From Lactobacillus mulieris (GTDB lineage Bacteria; Bacillota; Bacilli; Lactobacillales; Lactobacillaceae), in assembly GCF_007095465.1 (NCBI RefSeq), contig NZ_SDGL01000007.1, forward strand, positions 1-64,000: DNA of 64,000 nt, read 5' to 3'. The stretch's first letter is position 1, and every line of letters starts with the position of its first letter. Shown here one piece after another: positions 46,605 through 55,960 of the stretch. The position numbers and the translations under genes were made by a program. A model generated the notes under the pieces. That model saw only the letters and a program-made list of their open reading frames with translations, had not been told where the DNA came from and did not search any database.

Positions 46605-48413
46605 ATGAAAGTAAAAGAATGGGATGCAAATTACGATGTTATCGTTCTAGGTTTTGGCGGAGCTGGTGCAACAGCTGCAAGATTTGCTGCTGATAATGGA
46701 GCTAAAGTACTCTTGGTTGACGCTGCTCCATTCGGTCATGAAGGTGGCAATACTAGATATTCTGCTCAACATGTAGCAATGGCTTATGATTTCGATAAAT
46801 TAGTAAAATATTATCATAAGCTAGCTGCTCCATTTGCTATTCCCGAAAAGACTTTAGACACATACTTGCATGGCATGGTTAAAATGCCTGAATACTTTGA
46901 AAAATATTTAGATGTTAAAGCCTTTCAATGGTCAAGAGATGTTAAGTCAGGCGATAAATTAGATAAAAAAGATCATATGGCTGAATACCCTGAATATGAT
47001 GGCTCAGAAACATTTGACTTTGCTTTAGTCCATAACCGTGACTTTGATGCTGCATTATGGAAATTACTTCGTAAAAGGGTATTAGATCGAAAAGAAAATA
47101 TTGATGTCTGGCTTAACAGTGAAGCTAAAGATTTAATTCAGGATTCAGAAAAACGAGCAATTATTGGCGTTGCTATTGAAAGAAATCATCACTTGTACTA
47201 TATCCATGCTAAAAATGGTGTTGTACTAGCAACAGGTGGATTTGAAAATAATAATCAACTCCAGCAAAACTTCCTTCATATAAGTCATTTGACTCCTTTC
47301 GGAACTTTATATAACAAAGGCGCGGGTGTCATTATGGCTGCAAAAGTTGGCGCACAATTATGGCATATGTCTAATTATGAATCTTTAGGAGTAATTCCTG
47401 GATATACCTTTGCAGAGGATGAAGGTCATCGCGGTCGCCAAATCGGTCATTGGAATTTACTTTATTCTGGATCAATCTTTGCAATTGCCGATGATGGAAC
47501 TCGTTTTATGAAAGAAGATTCCAAATTTAGACATGGTCATATTTATACCCATGGCGATTATGTCATTCCGCATGCTTATGAAAACGCTTGGTTAGTAATG
47601 GATGAGGTACAAAAAGAAAAATTCGAAGCTGCAGAAAAAGAAGGTAAATTAAGATACCCTAACTTCTTAAAGAAATTAGTCTCTGCAAACAATGCTCAAG
47701 AATTAGCTGAAAAATTAGCAGTTCCTGCAAACAAGCTAAAAATGACCATTGCTAAATTTAATGATTTTGCTAACTCAGGAAATGATATTGAATTTTCCAG
47801 AAGTCCAGAAAATATGACAGCATTTAAGCCTGGACAACTTTTTGCAATCAAACTAGCACCAGCGATATTAAATACTCAAGGTGGACCTAGAAGAAATGAA
47901 AATGCTGAAATCGTAGATTGGTCAAACAAGCCAATTCCACATTTATACGGTGCCGGAGAATTAGGGGGTATTTGTATTAAGCGCTATCAAGGAGGCGGTA
48001 ATTTAGCTGAATGTTTAATTTTTGGTAAGTTAGCAGGTCAAAATGCTGCAACTCCAAAAAGTGATACTGATAAAGTCATCATCTCAAAGCCTTTACCAAG
48101 AATTAATGATTTAGCTGACGGTGAAAAGAATCAAAATATCGAATTAGGTCCTAACCAATACTTAGGTTCAACCGAAGCAGGTATTGGAGGAAAAATAGTA
48201 GTTAGAGTTACTTATAGTGACCAAAAAATTAAAAATATTGAAGTTCTAGAAAGCCATGAAACTGAAGGAATTGGAGCTAAAGCAATTAAAGAACTTCCAA
48301 AAACGATAGTTGAAAATAATTCAACTAATGTTGATGCTGTTTCCGGAGCAAGTACAACTACAAGAGCTCTTAAAGAAGCAGTAAATCAAGCTATTAAAAA
48401 AGCTGATAAATAA
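46605..48413 (+). CDS. Flavoprotein reductase 2 (FAD_binding_2 plus C-terminal FMN_bind domain)
   Basis: A 602-residue paralogue of flavoprotein 1. It shares DVIVLGFGGAGATAARFAADNGA, GHEGGNTRYS and the C-terminal FMN_bind domain ending VDAVSGASTTTRALKEAV, a probable ApbE flavinylation site. The active-site motif reads NTQGGPRRNE (Asn for the usual His) and RYQGGGNLAECLIFGKLAG. That differs from flavoprotein 1 and from fumarate reductase, so the substrate probably differs. No strong ribosome site precedes the ATG (GAAAGTGTAACAGACA), unlike its neighbours. It is co-transcribed with a DASS permease that starts 18 bp later and should import its substrate. Confidence 0.9.
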   Translation: MKVKEWDANYDVIVLGFGGAGATAARFAADNGAKVLLVDAAPFGHEGGNTRYSAQHVAMAYDFDKLVKYYHKLAAPFAIPEKTLDTYLHGMVKMPEYFEKYLDVKAFQWSRDVKSGDKLDKKDHMAEYPEYDGSETFDFALVHNRDFDAALWKLLRKRVLDRKENIDVWLNSEAKDLIQDSEKRAIIGVAIERNHHLYYIHAKNGVVLATGGFENNNQLQQNFLHISHLTPFGTLYNKGAGVIMAAKVGAQLWHMSNYESLGVIPGYTFAEDEGHRGRQIGHWNLLYSGSIFAIADDGTRFMKEDSKFRHGHIYTHGDYVIPHAYENAWLVMDEVQKEKFEAAEKEGKLRYPNFLKKLVSANNAQELAEKLAVPANKLKMTIAKFNDFANSGNDIEFSRSPENMTAFKPGQLFAIKLAPAILNTQGGPRRNENAEIVDWSNKPIPHLYGAGELGGICIKRYQGGGNLAECLIFGKLAGQNAATPKSDTDKVIISKPLPRINDLADGEKNQNIELGPNQYLGSTEAGIGGKIVVRVTYSDQKIKNIEVLESHETEGIGAKAIKELPKTIVENNSTNVDAVSGASTTTRALKEAVNQAIKKADK

Positions 48414-48431
48414 ATAATATTGGAGGAAAAA

Positions 48432-49847
48432 ATGTTAGATAAATTTCAATGGAAAAAATGGATTTTACCATTAGCGCTTGGTATTATCATTTGGCTATTA
48501 ACGTCATTTAAACCAGCTGAAATTAGTATTCCAGCTTGGCATTTATTTGCAATCTTTGTTGCTACTATCGCAGCATGTATTACTAAACCAGTACCGATGA
48601 TGGTATCTACTTTAATTGCAGTAACAATTGCTACCTTAACTAAAATCTTCACTATGAAAGAAGTTACTGCTGGCTTTGGTAATGATACCTCATGGATGAT
48701 TGTTATGTGTATGTTCTTAGCCGCAGGTTTTATTAAATCAGGTTTAGGTAAAAGAATTGCATATTTATTTGTTAAATCATTTGGTAAAAAAACTTTAGGT
48801 CTTGCTTATGCCTTATCAGCTGTTGAAACTGTCCTTGCAATTGGGATTCCAAGTAATAATGCGAGAGTAAATGGAATTATGTACCCAATTATTGATAATC
48901 TTTCAAAAGCTATGGGATCAAGCCCTGATGATAACACTCAAAACAAGATTGGTTCATTCCTAGTCTTTAACGAATACGAAGTTAATATTGTTACATCAAC
49001 TATGTTTCTAACCGGTTTAGCCGGTAATATGATTGCGATTGGCTTAGCTAAGACACAAGGCATCGAAATCACCTGGATGGAATGGTTCCTTGCTGCAATC
49101 GTACCTGGATTAATTTCTTTAGTATTAATTCCATTTGTCCTATATAAGATTTATCCTCCAAAGGTTAAAGAAACACCTAATGCTAAATCATGGGCTGAAG
49201 ACAAATTGGCTGAAATTGGTAAAATGACTCTTGCAGAAAAGATTATGGCTGCAGTATTTGTATTTGCAATCTTATTGTGGCTAGTTGGATCAAAATTTGG
49301 AATCAGCGCAACTGAAGTAAGTTTCATTGCTGTAGCTATTTTACTTATTACTGGTGTTATTAACGCTAAAGATTTATTAGGTCAAGGATTTGCTTGGAAC
49401 ATTTTAACTTGGCTTTCTATTTTCATGTTAATGTCACAAAAACTGATGAAGTTAGGTTTCTTCCCTTGGTTCTCAAAGACTTTAGGGACTATCTTACATG
49501 GTAGTAACTGGATTACAGTTTTAGTAATTTTATATCTAGCCTACTTCTATCTTCACTACTTATTCCCTTCAATTGCAACTCAAATTTCAGCTTTATATGC
49601 TGGTTTCCTATCAGTTGCACTTGCAGCAGGAGTTCCTCACTTAATCGCAGCATTAATGCTCGGTCTTTGCGGCTCACTTTATCTTTCAACTTCAACTTAT
49701 AGTGCTGGTCCAGCTGCATTACTTTCAAGTACAGGATATGTTGCAAATAAAGATTGGTGGAAATTAAGTGCCATTATCGGTGTAATCCTCAACATAATCT
49801 GGTTAGGCGGTGGTCTACTTTGGACTAAAGTTCTTGGTATGTGGTAA
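48432..49847 (+). CDS. DASS family anion permease (CitT/TtdT-like)
   Basis: A 471-residue membrane protein of the divalent anion:sodium symporter family with about 12 hydrophobic segments. It has PVPMMVSTLIAVTIATL, the GFGNDTSWMIVMCMFLAAGFIKSGLGKR segment, the SNN anion-binding turn in IPSNNARVNG, and a second ATQISALY region in the C-terminal half. The ATG at 48432 follows TTGGAGGAAAAA. It probably exchanges or imports the organic acid reduced by flavoprotein 2, in the way succinate antiporters serve fumarate or tartrate reduction. It ends at a terminator shared with the convergent second Rpn gene. Confidence 0.9.
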   Translation: MLDKFQWKKWILPLALGIIIWLLTSFKPAEISIPAWHLFAIFVATIAACITKPVPMMVSTLIAVTIATLTKIFTMKEVTAGFGNDTSWMIVMCMFLAAGFIKSGLGKRIAYLFVKSFGKKTLGLAYALSAVETVLAIGIPSNNARVNGIMYPIIDNLSKAMGSSPDDNTQNKIGSFLVFNEYEVNIVTSTMFLTGLAGNMIAIGLAKTQGIEITWMEWFLAAIVPGLISLVLIPFVLYKIYPPKVKETPNAKSWAEDKLAEIGKMTLAEKIMAAVFVFAILLWLVGSKFGISATEVSFIAVAILLITGVINAKDLLGQGFAWNILTWLSIFMLMSQKLMKLGFFPWFSKTLGTILHGSNWITVLVILYLAYFYLHYLFPSIATQISALYAGFLSVALAAGVPHLIAALMLGLCGSLYLSTSTYSAGPAALLSSTGYVANKDWWKLSAIIGVILNIIWLGGGLLWTKVLGMW

Positions 49848-49861
49848 AAAATTAATAAAAC

Positions 49862-49898
49862 AAAAGCATTGGTAATAACAAAGGTTACCAATGCTTTT
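49862..49898. terminator. Bidirectional terminator between the DASS permease and the second Rpn gene
   Basis: AAAAGCATTGGTAA and TTACCAATGCTTTT form the same 14-bp stem as the terminator beside the first Rpn locus (15111-15148); the loops differ. Confidence 0.92.
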
Positions 49899-49915
49899 TG
49901 TGTTGCTATAAGGTT

Positions 49916-50179
49916 TTATTTTAAGTTCTGATGGATTATCTCACGAATTTCACCATCACTGAGGCTAAAATCAGAATCAACCGAATCTTTGATTGCTGAA
50001 TATACTTCTGCTTCACTCATTTTAGATTGTGTACGTTTAAAGAATGTTACGAAAGCTCTTACCGTATTCTGATCTTTTCTACGTGCTTCTTGCTTGGTTC
50101 CTAATTCAATACCCTTCTCAACGCCACGTTTTTCAGCTACCGCAGTTTCCTCTTTCATCCGTAATTCTGCTGTTCTCAT
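49916..50179 (-). CDS. Predicted internal translation product of the second Rpn gene (RpnS)
   Basis: AGGAG at 50187-50191 stands seven bases before an in-frame ATG (residue 207 of the nuclease). It would give an 87-residue protein that starts MRTAELRMKEETAVAEKRG and ends SDFSLSDGEIREIIHQNLK. The tail is close to that of the stand-alone copy at 15163-15390. Internal initiation is inferred from the conserved ribosome site shared by four loci in this window. Confidence 0.5.
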   Translation of the reverse strand: MRTAELRMKEETAVAEKRGVEKGIELGTKQEARRKDQNTVRAFVTFFKRTQSKMSEAEVYSAIKDSVDSDFSLSDGEIREIIHQNLK

Positions 50180-50797
50180 AAGATTTCTCCTTTTTGGATC
50201 ATCATTGTATTCTTGAATTTGTGTCTGGATTTCTTTAAAAACTCCTGTTGCCTCTATTTTATCATCGTTCATCAACTTTTGGAGATTTAACAAATCGACA
50301 TCTTCACTACCTGTACCTTTAGAATTAATAATGATATTCTCAGCATTGTTTTTTAGCTGAATACTCTTATCTTCATCATCATACAAGTGAAAACTATACC
50401 GCAGCTTACCTTTTCCAAACGGGTCAAAGGCACACAAGAAAATTAAATACGTTCTAGCAAGCGAAGTATACGGTTTTCCGCGGTCTAGAGTGTCTCTATC
50501 CATTGACGACTGGTAATACCGCATCCTTGGCCCAATGTCATGATTGTTATTTACTTGCACCTCGACATCGTACAAATTCCCTACCTTGTCTTTCACTGCA
50601 ATATCGAGCCTGACAGATTTACTCCTTTTATCACTCTTGGTCCCAAGCTCTTTTTGCGCATCAATACTTTCTACCGATACCACATCTACATCCGGCAAAG
50701 CTGCCTGAATAATCGCCTTACAAAAACGTTTATTTTGCATAATACTGCCAAAAATCTCATCATTTGTAAAGCCATAGTATTTTTGGTTTTCTAGCAT
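49916..50797 (-). CDS. Rpn family recombination-promoting nuclease (PDDEXK_2), second copy
   Basis: A 293-residue paralogue of the Rpn nuclease at 15640-16491, nearly identical over the first 230 residues. It keeps Asp65 in VRLDIAVKD and Glu79-x-Gln81 in VEVQVNNNH. The last about 65 residues belong to a different tail type, matching the stand-alone gene at 15163-15390. It has a GGAGGAAAATAA ribosome site. No stand-alone RpnS-like gene follows; the terminator comes at once. It is divergent from the glycosidase-like gene. Likely role as for the first copy: nuclease in defence or recombination. Confidence 0.88.
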   Translation of the reverse strand: MLENQKYYGFTNDEIFGSIMQNKRFCKAIIQAALPDVDVVSVESIDAQKELGTKSDKRSKSVRLDIAVKDKVGNLYDVEVQVNNNHDIGPRMRYYQSSMDRDTLDRGKPYTSLARTYLIFLCAFDPFGKGKLRYSFHLYDDEDKSIQLKNNAENIIINSKGTGSEDVDLLNLQKLMNDDKIEATGVFKEIQTQIQEYNDDPKRRNLMRTAELRMKEETAVAEKRGVEKGIELGTKQEARRKDQNTVRAFVTFFKRTQSKMSEAEVYSAIKDSVDSDFSLSDGEIREIIHQNLK

Positions 50798-50923
50798 TTA
50801 TTTTCCTCCAATATTTTTTGTACAATATAAAATACGAAAATAAACGCTGAAAAAATTTAAAAAGCTTTAACAGATATATTAATTGTCTTAGTCACTATGG
50901 TAGAGGTAAAATATAACTTGTGA

Positions 50924-50937
50924 TGATTGCGCTTTCA
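50924..50937. promoter_or_regulatory. cre site before the glycosidase-like gene
   Basis: Read on the minus strand, TGAAAGCGCAATCA matches the consensus TGNAANCGNWWNCA at all 14 positions. It lies just before the AAAAAGGAGAAAA ribosome site, so CcpA would block early elongation. Confidence 0.75.
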
Positions 50938-50955
50938 AAAAGGAGAAAATGCTTC

Positions 50956-52929
50956 ATGAGTTTTTATTATTCACTTCGCTTTATGCTCGATCCATACAAT
51001 CCTTCAAAAGACAAAATTAATAAACTTCTACAGTTTGTACAACATGCTGATATTGATAACGTTTGCTTTTTTATCAGTGGCGAAGAGTTAAATCATGGTC
51101 ATTTAATTTCTAGTGAAATTGATCAATGGTTAAAGCTAATCCAACCAATTAGCCAAGACCTCGCCCACCTTGGTGTAAGTACTAGTCTAAACCCATGGAC
51201 AACAATCATGCACTCGGACCGTGGATTTAAAATTAATCCAGAATTAAAATTTCGCCCTTTCGTTGATTTAGATGGAAATTATGCTCAAAGTATGGCCTGC
51301 CCAGCAGATATTAATTGGGTTAATTATATTTCATCTTGCTATGCAAAATATGCTACCTTAAAACCTAAAGAGTTATGGCTAGAAGATGATTTTCGTCATT
51401 TCAACCATTCACCTCTAAATTTAATGTGCTTTTGTGACTATCATATGCAGCTTTATCAAGAAAAATTAGGATATAAAATTTCACGCACTGCCTTTGTAAA
51501 TCAATTAATTTCGAACAAGCCGAGTCAGGCCAGAAAAATTTATCTTCAACAAGCCCGACAAGAAATGATTTTCGCTGCAAATCAAATTGAAAAAGCTGTT
51601 CATCGAATTTCCCCCAATACTAATTTAGCCCTAATGACTTCTGATCCTAATTGGCATGCGATAGAAGGACGTGACTGGGAGAAATTATTGAAAGCTTTAG
51701 CTGGAAAGAACCATCCAATCATTATCAGGCCACACTTACCAGCCTACAATGAAATTTCACCGCTTAAATATGGACGCTTATTAGAATACTACACACGTGC
51801 AACCTGTTCTAATCTTCCAGAAGCTGTGATTTTACCAGAATTAGAAAACTACATGTATTCACCTCTAGTAAAATCTAACAAATTTATCAAATTCCAACTA
51901 ATGACCACTGCTATGTTTGGTGCAAGTGGAATCTTTCTTAATTTGTTCGACATGCTAGGAAACGGTATTAATAACACCTGGAACTATGCCAAATTATTAA
52001 AAGATGCCAAACCATTTCTCAAACAATTAGCCAAAACTAACTTTAACTTGAATTCCTTAAATGGCATAAAAATTTTAACAAACCAAAATAGCGTTTATCA
52101 TCTTCAAAATTATTATTCAAAAGATATCAATGCACTTTTGCCACATGAAACCGGTTGGTCATTCATATCAGACTTAGGTTTTGCCACTACCATCATTGCA
52201 AATAAAAATAAATTTCAAAATGAAACCCTTGCCATTTCTGGGCAATTTTTAGAAAATCTCACTAATACTGAGATTAAAAATCTTATTAAGAATAATACTG
52301 TTTTGCTTGATGGAGAATGCGTCCAAGTCTTAATTCATCGCAAATTACAATATTTAATTAATATTGATAATGTGGAAATTTATAGACCTCGAACCGCCTA
52401 TCAAGCATATGAAGTCGCTGATAATCAAATTATCGATAATATCAAAAATCCACGAATGACTATGCAACAACATATTGGAAATTATTATCAAATAAGCTAC
52501 ATCAATTCTAATAAAGTACACACAATTACAACCGTCCGAAACTATCGTGGACAAATTCTAGGTAAAGGAATTGCAATTATTGATAATCACATAATTATCC
52601 TCCCCACAGACTACAATCCAAAATACGGTTGGGAAGCTCAATATTCTACAATTAAACAGGGAATTTTCCAAGCAATTCTAGATATTCCACATTTGCAACA
52701 GATGCCGGGAGTAAAACTAAATTGTAGGGATAATTATTACCTTATCTCCAATTGTAGTTTAGATGATTACTCTAAAATCAAAATTTCAACTAAGATTAGA
52801 GCAAAAAAACTTACAATCTATTCGCAGAAAGGAAACAATACCTTTAAAAGAGATAATATAAATAACGCTTATGTTATCCCATACCACTTGAAGGGGTTAG
52901 AAACTATTTGTATCAAATTTACCGACTAA
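50956..52929 (+). CDS. Unrecognised glycosidase-like protein (TIM-barrel type)
   Basis: A 657-residue cytoplasmic protein that I cannot assign to a named family. The ATG at 50956 was chosen because AAGGAG precedes it. The first about 390 residues look like an alpha/beta barrel: alternating strands and helices, aromatic-rich loops and acidic strand ends such as ELWLEDDFRHFNH (Glu143, Asp144) and ILPELENYMYSP (Glu295, Glu297), which could be a catalytic pair as in GH42-like enzymes. The last 260 residues are beta-rich. There is no signal peptide. The perfect cre site and the ketohexose PTS operon downstream support a role in sugar breakdown. Substrate unknown. Confidence 0.6.
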   Translation: MSFYYSLRFMLDPYNPSKDKINKLLQFVQHADIDNVCFFISGEELNHGHLISSEIDQWLKLIQPISQDLAHLGVSTSLNPWTTIMHSDRGFKINPELKFRPFVDLDGNYAQSMACPADINWVNYISSCYAKYATLKPKELWLEDDFRHFNHSPLNLMCFCDYHMQLYQEKLGYKISRTAFVNQLISNKPSQARKIYLQQARQEMIFAANQIEKAVHRISPNTNLALMTSDPNWHAIEGRDWEKLLKALAGKNHPIIIRPHLPAYNEISPLKYGRLLEYYTRATCSNLPEAVILPELENYMYSPLVKSNKFIKFQLMTTAMFGASGIFLNLFDMLGNGINNTWNYAKLLKDAKPFLKQLAKTNFNLNSLNGIKILTNQNSVYHLQNYYSKDINALLPHETGWSFISDLGFATTIIANKNKFQNETLAISGQFLENLTNTEIKNLIKNNTVLLDGECVQVLIHRKLQYLINIDNVEIYRPRTAYQAYEVADNQIIDNIKNPRMTMQQHIGNYYQISYINSNKVHTITTVRNYRGQILGKGIAIIDNHIIILPTDYNPKYGWEAQYSTIKQGIFQAILDIPHLQQMPGVKLNCRDNYYLISNCSLDDYSKIKISTKIRAKKLTIYSQKGNNTFKRDNINNAYVIPYHLKGLETICIKFTD

Positions 52930-52930
52930 T

Positions 52931-52982
52931 AAAAAGGCTATATTATCACCTACTATTGAGTAGCTATAATATAACCTTTTTT
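52931..52982. terminator. Bidirectional terminator between the glycosidase-like gene and lacD
   Basis: AAAAGG and TATATTAT arms with their complements around an inner TACT/AGTA hairpin, T-rich on both sides. Confidence 0.85.
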
Positions 52983-52994
52983 ATTATTAATTAT

Positions 52995-53990
52995 TTATCC
53001 TAAGACAGTTTCGATCTTTAACTTATCTTTCCAAGACTTAGCTCCTGTTAAAGCCTTGTTCAATCTTTCAATATTTTCACGACCATGAGTCTTGAGCCAC
53101 TCCTTACCTGCTGTTTCTCCTTCTGCCGCAAATGGCTTAATGCTTGGCTTCCAAGTTGCTCGGCCACAAAGCACACCGTTGTAGTTTGCACCGACTTCAT
53201 TGGCCATTTCAATTTCGGCAATGAATTCTTCACTAGTTACACCTGCTGAAAGGAAAATGTATGGCAAGTTAGTTGCTTTAGATTGTTCCTTTAAAAGCAT
53301 CTTAGCTTCTGCTTGAGTATAAACTGTTTCTTCTCCAAAGCCTTCTACAAACTTAATATTGAATGGCATTTCAACCTTCAAAACAGACACATTGTATCTT
53401 GGCTTTGAAAACTCACGCATAGTTTCTATAACCTTGTGTGGCTTTACCTTAGCATATTCCTTACTCTTAACGTCACTCATATTAGCATCATATGTTAAGA
53501 CTTCTAAGAATAATGGCAAATCATTGGCTTTTGCTTCTGCCCCAACTCTTTCAACAAAGGCATGCTTTTTTTCTAGTACCTTTTCATCTTCATCAGGATC
53601 ATAGTAAACTAAGAACTTAATTCCGTCAGCACCTTCTTCTTTAAGACGCAAGCCGGATTGTTTTTCAATTAAATCTGGCATTCTACCAGGTTCAGTTGTA
53701 TCATAGCCTGTTTTTTCATAAGCTAAGAGCAAGCCACAATTTGAATCACGTAACTTAGTTGCAGGTAAGCCATATTCTGGATCTGTCAAAATACCTGATG
53801 CATAAGAGGTCAAGATTGAGCTAATTGCTTTTTTATAATCAACAATAGTTGTTTCATCTGCAGGCTTATTAGCAGCTTCGGCAAGCATTCGCTTCAGTGA
53901 ACCTCTTTGGTCAATAGCTAAGGCTGAAATAACACCATTTTCATTTGATAAATTGTCTAAATGTTTTGCGATTTCGGGATTGATATTCAT
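52995..53990 (-). CDS. lacD: Tagatose-1,6-bisphosphate aldolase
   Basis: A 331-residue class I aldolase of the LacD family. It opens with SNENGVISALAIDQRGSLKRML and has the Schiff-base Lys205 in VSVLKVEMPF. It splits tagatose 1,6-bisphosphate to dihydroxyacetone phosphate and glyceraldehyde 3-phosphate. It is last gene of the operon fruK-like kinase/PTS/lacD. A LacD in this position argues that the PTS substrate is a ketohexose such as tagatose, since fructose would use the general glycolytic aldolase. No lacA/lacB isomerase genes are nearby, so a lactose/galactose 6-phosphate route is not complete here. Confidence 0.95.
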   Translation of the reverse strand: MNINPEIAKHLDNLSNENGVISALAIDQRGSLKRMLAEAANKPADETTIVDYKKAISSILTSYASGILTDPEYGLPATKLRDSNCGLLLAYEKTGYDTTEPGRMPDLIEKQSGLRLKEEGADGIKFLVYYDPDEDEKVLEKKHAFVERVGAEAKANDLPLFLEVLTYDANMSDVKSKEYAKVKPHKVIETMREFSKPRYNVSVLKVEMPFNIKFVEGFGEETVYTQAEAKMLLKEQSKATNLPYIFLSAGVTSEEFIAEIEMANEVGANYNGVLCGRATWKPSIKPFAAEGETAGKEWLKTHGRENIERLNKALTGAKSWKDKLKIETVLG

Positions 53991-54010
53991 ATTTCTTTTT
54001 CTTTCTATAT

Positions 54011-55960
54011 CTATGCTTTATATTCAGTAAACAACTTCTTAATTGCTGCTGGATCATTTGTTGCTTTCAATTTTTTAATAAAATCGGGATGAGTTAATAA
54101 CTTAGCAGTATTTGAAAGATACTTCAAATGTTCATTACTATCTACTTGAGGAATCAAGAATGAAATCACAGTATCAATTGGCTTACCATCTAATGAATTC
54201 CAATCAATTGGCTTACGCAATTTCAAAATAATCATTGCTGATTCATTAATAGCTGCAGATTGAGCATGTGGGATTGCAAAACCATCGGTCATCCCAGTTG
54301 ATCCTTCTTCTTCTCTTGCTAGATATCTGTCATAAACTTTCTTAGAATCGGTTGCCAATTGGTTTTTCACACTTAAATCTGCCAAATACTTTAAAGCGTC
54401 ATCTCTTGACGTAAATTCAAGATCAGACTTAATATTGTTAATATTTAAAATTTCACTCGGATCATGGTCGTCTTCTTTTTGATTAACTTCAGTTATTTCT
54501 TCTTTAATATCTTCAGTATCCTCACCAGCTCCAAAAATATCTACTGACATTGAAGACTCTGAGTCCTTACCTTCAAACTTCTTAGCAATTAATGCAAGTA
54601 ACACACCGGATATAAAAGCACCAATAACAATATATACAACCCAAAGAATTGGATGGTTAACTAAAGGCAAAATAATGAAACCACCATGAGGTGCTGGAAC
54701 CTTGATTTTAGAAACATATGATAATGCAGCTGCAATTGCTGAACCAATCATAAATGCTGGAATATTCCATAATGGGTGTTTAGCTGCAAATGGAATAGCA
54801 CCTTCAGTAATGTGAGTTGAACCTAATAAGAAGTTCACATAACCGGCAGTCCGTTCACTCTTGGAATATGATTTTCTGTTTAATAATACTGCGAAACCAG
54901 TAGCAAGTGGTGGAGCGATACATGCTGCTGAAACACCTGCCATAAAGTAGAAGTTACCTTGTGCAAGTAAAGCGGTACCAGTAACATAAGCAGCCTTGTT
55001 AACAGGACCACCGAAGTCAAAGGCACACATTGCCCCAACAATTAACCCTAAGACAATTGGATCTGAATTTTGAACACTCTTAAGCCAGTTCATAGCACTA
55101 ACATTGATTGATTCAATCGGACCATTCAATAAGAACATAATAGTACCGGCAATCAACACACCTAAAACAGGATATAAGAAAATTGATTTCAAACCTCTAA
55201 ATTGTTTGTCAGGTAATACTTTGAAGGCTTTTTGAAGTAAGAATACTACCAAAGCTGCAAGGTATCCGGCAATAATGCCGCCTAAGAAACCACCGCCACC
55301 TGCAAAGGTAATCATCCCTGCAGCAAAACCAACTACTAACCCACTTCTTTTAGCAAGTGCTTCCGCAATATAAGCTGCAAGTACTGGAACCATTAAGTTC
55401 ATTGTGGTACTACCAACTTTATTTAAAGTAAAGGCTAATTGGTTGTATTGTGCATTCTTAGGATCAGCTGAATAAATTCCCCAGAGAAATGAAATAGCAA
55501 TCAATACACCACCTGCTACCACAAAAGGTAACATGTGACTAATCCCATTCATTAGTGAGGTATACAGTTTCGTTCCAAAAGATTCTGATTTTTGTGAGTT
55601 ATTGGACACTTTTGCAACTTGACCTGGTTTATAAATTGGTGTTGCTGGATTTAATGCTTTTTGAATTAATCCTTTTGGATCTTTAATGCCCTTTGCAACT
55701 GGAACAATAACCACTCTTTTTCCAGCAAATCGTTCTGCATCTACATCTACATCAGATGCAATTACAACACCTTTTGCTTCTTTTGCTTCTTTTATTTCTT
55801 CTGGACTTAAATCATTCTCAATCCCAGTTTGTCCATGGGTTTCAATTTTTATGGAATAACCTAATTCTTTTGCTGCTTTTTCTAGAGCTTCTTGCGCCAT
55901 GAAGGTATGCGCAATTCCAGTTGCACAACCTGTGGCACCAACTAAATCATACTTTGGCAT
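54011..55960 (-). CDS. PTS fructose-family transporter subunit IIBCA
   Basis: A 649-residue fused permease in the order IIB-IIC-IIA. IIB (about 1-95) has the phosphorylated Cys12 in GATGCATGIAHTFMAQ; the usual motif is CPTGIAHT. IIC (about 135-470) has about ten membrane segments with FDFGGPVNKAAY. IIA (about 505-645) has His565 in GFAIPHAQ. It imports a ketohexose as its 1-phosphate. Its start overlaps the kinase gene by 14 bases, so expression is coupled. With lacD next, the substrate could be tagatose or another ketose rather than fructose. Confidence 0.93.
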   Translation of the reverse strand: MPKYDLVGATGCATGIAHTFMAQEALEKAAKELGYSIKIETHGQTGIENDLSPEEIKEAKEAKGVVIASDVDVDAERFAGKRVVIVPVAKGIKDPKGLIQKALNPATPIYKPGQVAKVSNNSQKSESFGTKLYTSLMNGISHMLPFVVAGGVLIAISFLWGIYSADPKNAQYNQLAFTLNKVGSTTMNLMVPVLAAYIAEALAKRSGLVVGFAAGMITFAGGGGFLGGIIAGYLAALVVFLLQKAFKVLPDKQFRGLKSIFLYPVLGVLIAGTIMFLLNGPIESINVSAMNWLKSVQNSDPIVLGLIVGAMCAFDFGGPVNKAAYVTGTALLAQGNFYFMAGVSAACIAPPLATGFAVLLNRKSYSKSERTAGYVNFLLGSTHITEGAIPFAAKHPLWNIPAFMIGSAIAAALSYVSKIKVPAPHGGFIILPLVNHPILWVVYIVIGAFISGVLLALIAKKFEGKDSESSMSVDIFGAGEDTEDIKEEITEVNQKEDDHDPSEILNINNIKSDLEFTSRDDALKYLADLSVKNQLATDSKKVYDRYLAREEEGSTGMTDGFAIPHAQSAAINESAMIILKLRKPIDWNSLDGKPIDTVISFLIPQVDSNEHLKYLSNTAKLLTHPDFIKKLKATNDPAAIKKLFTEYKA

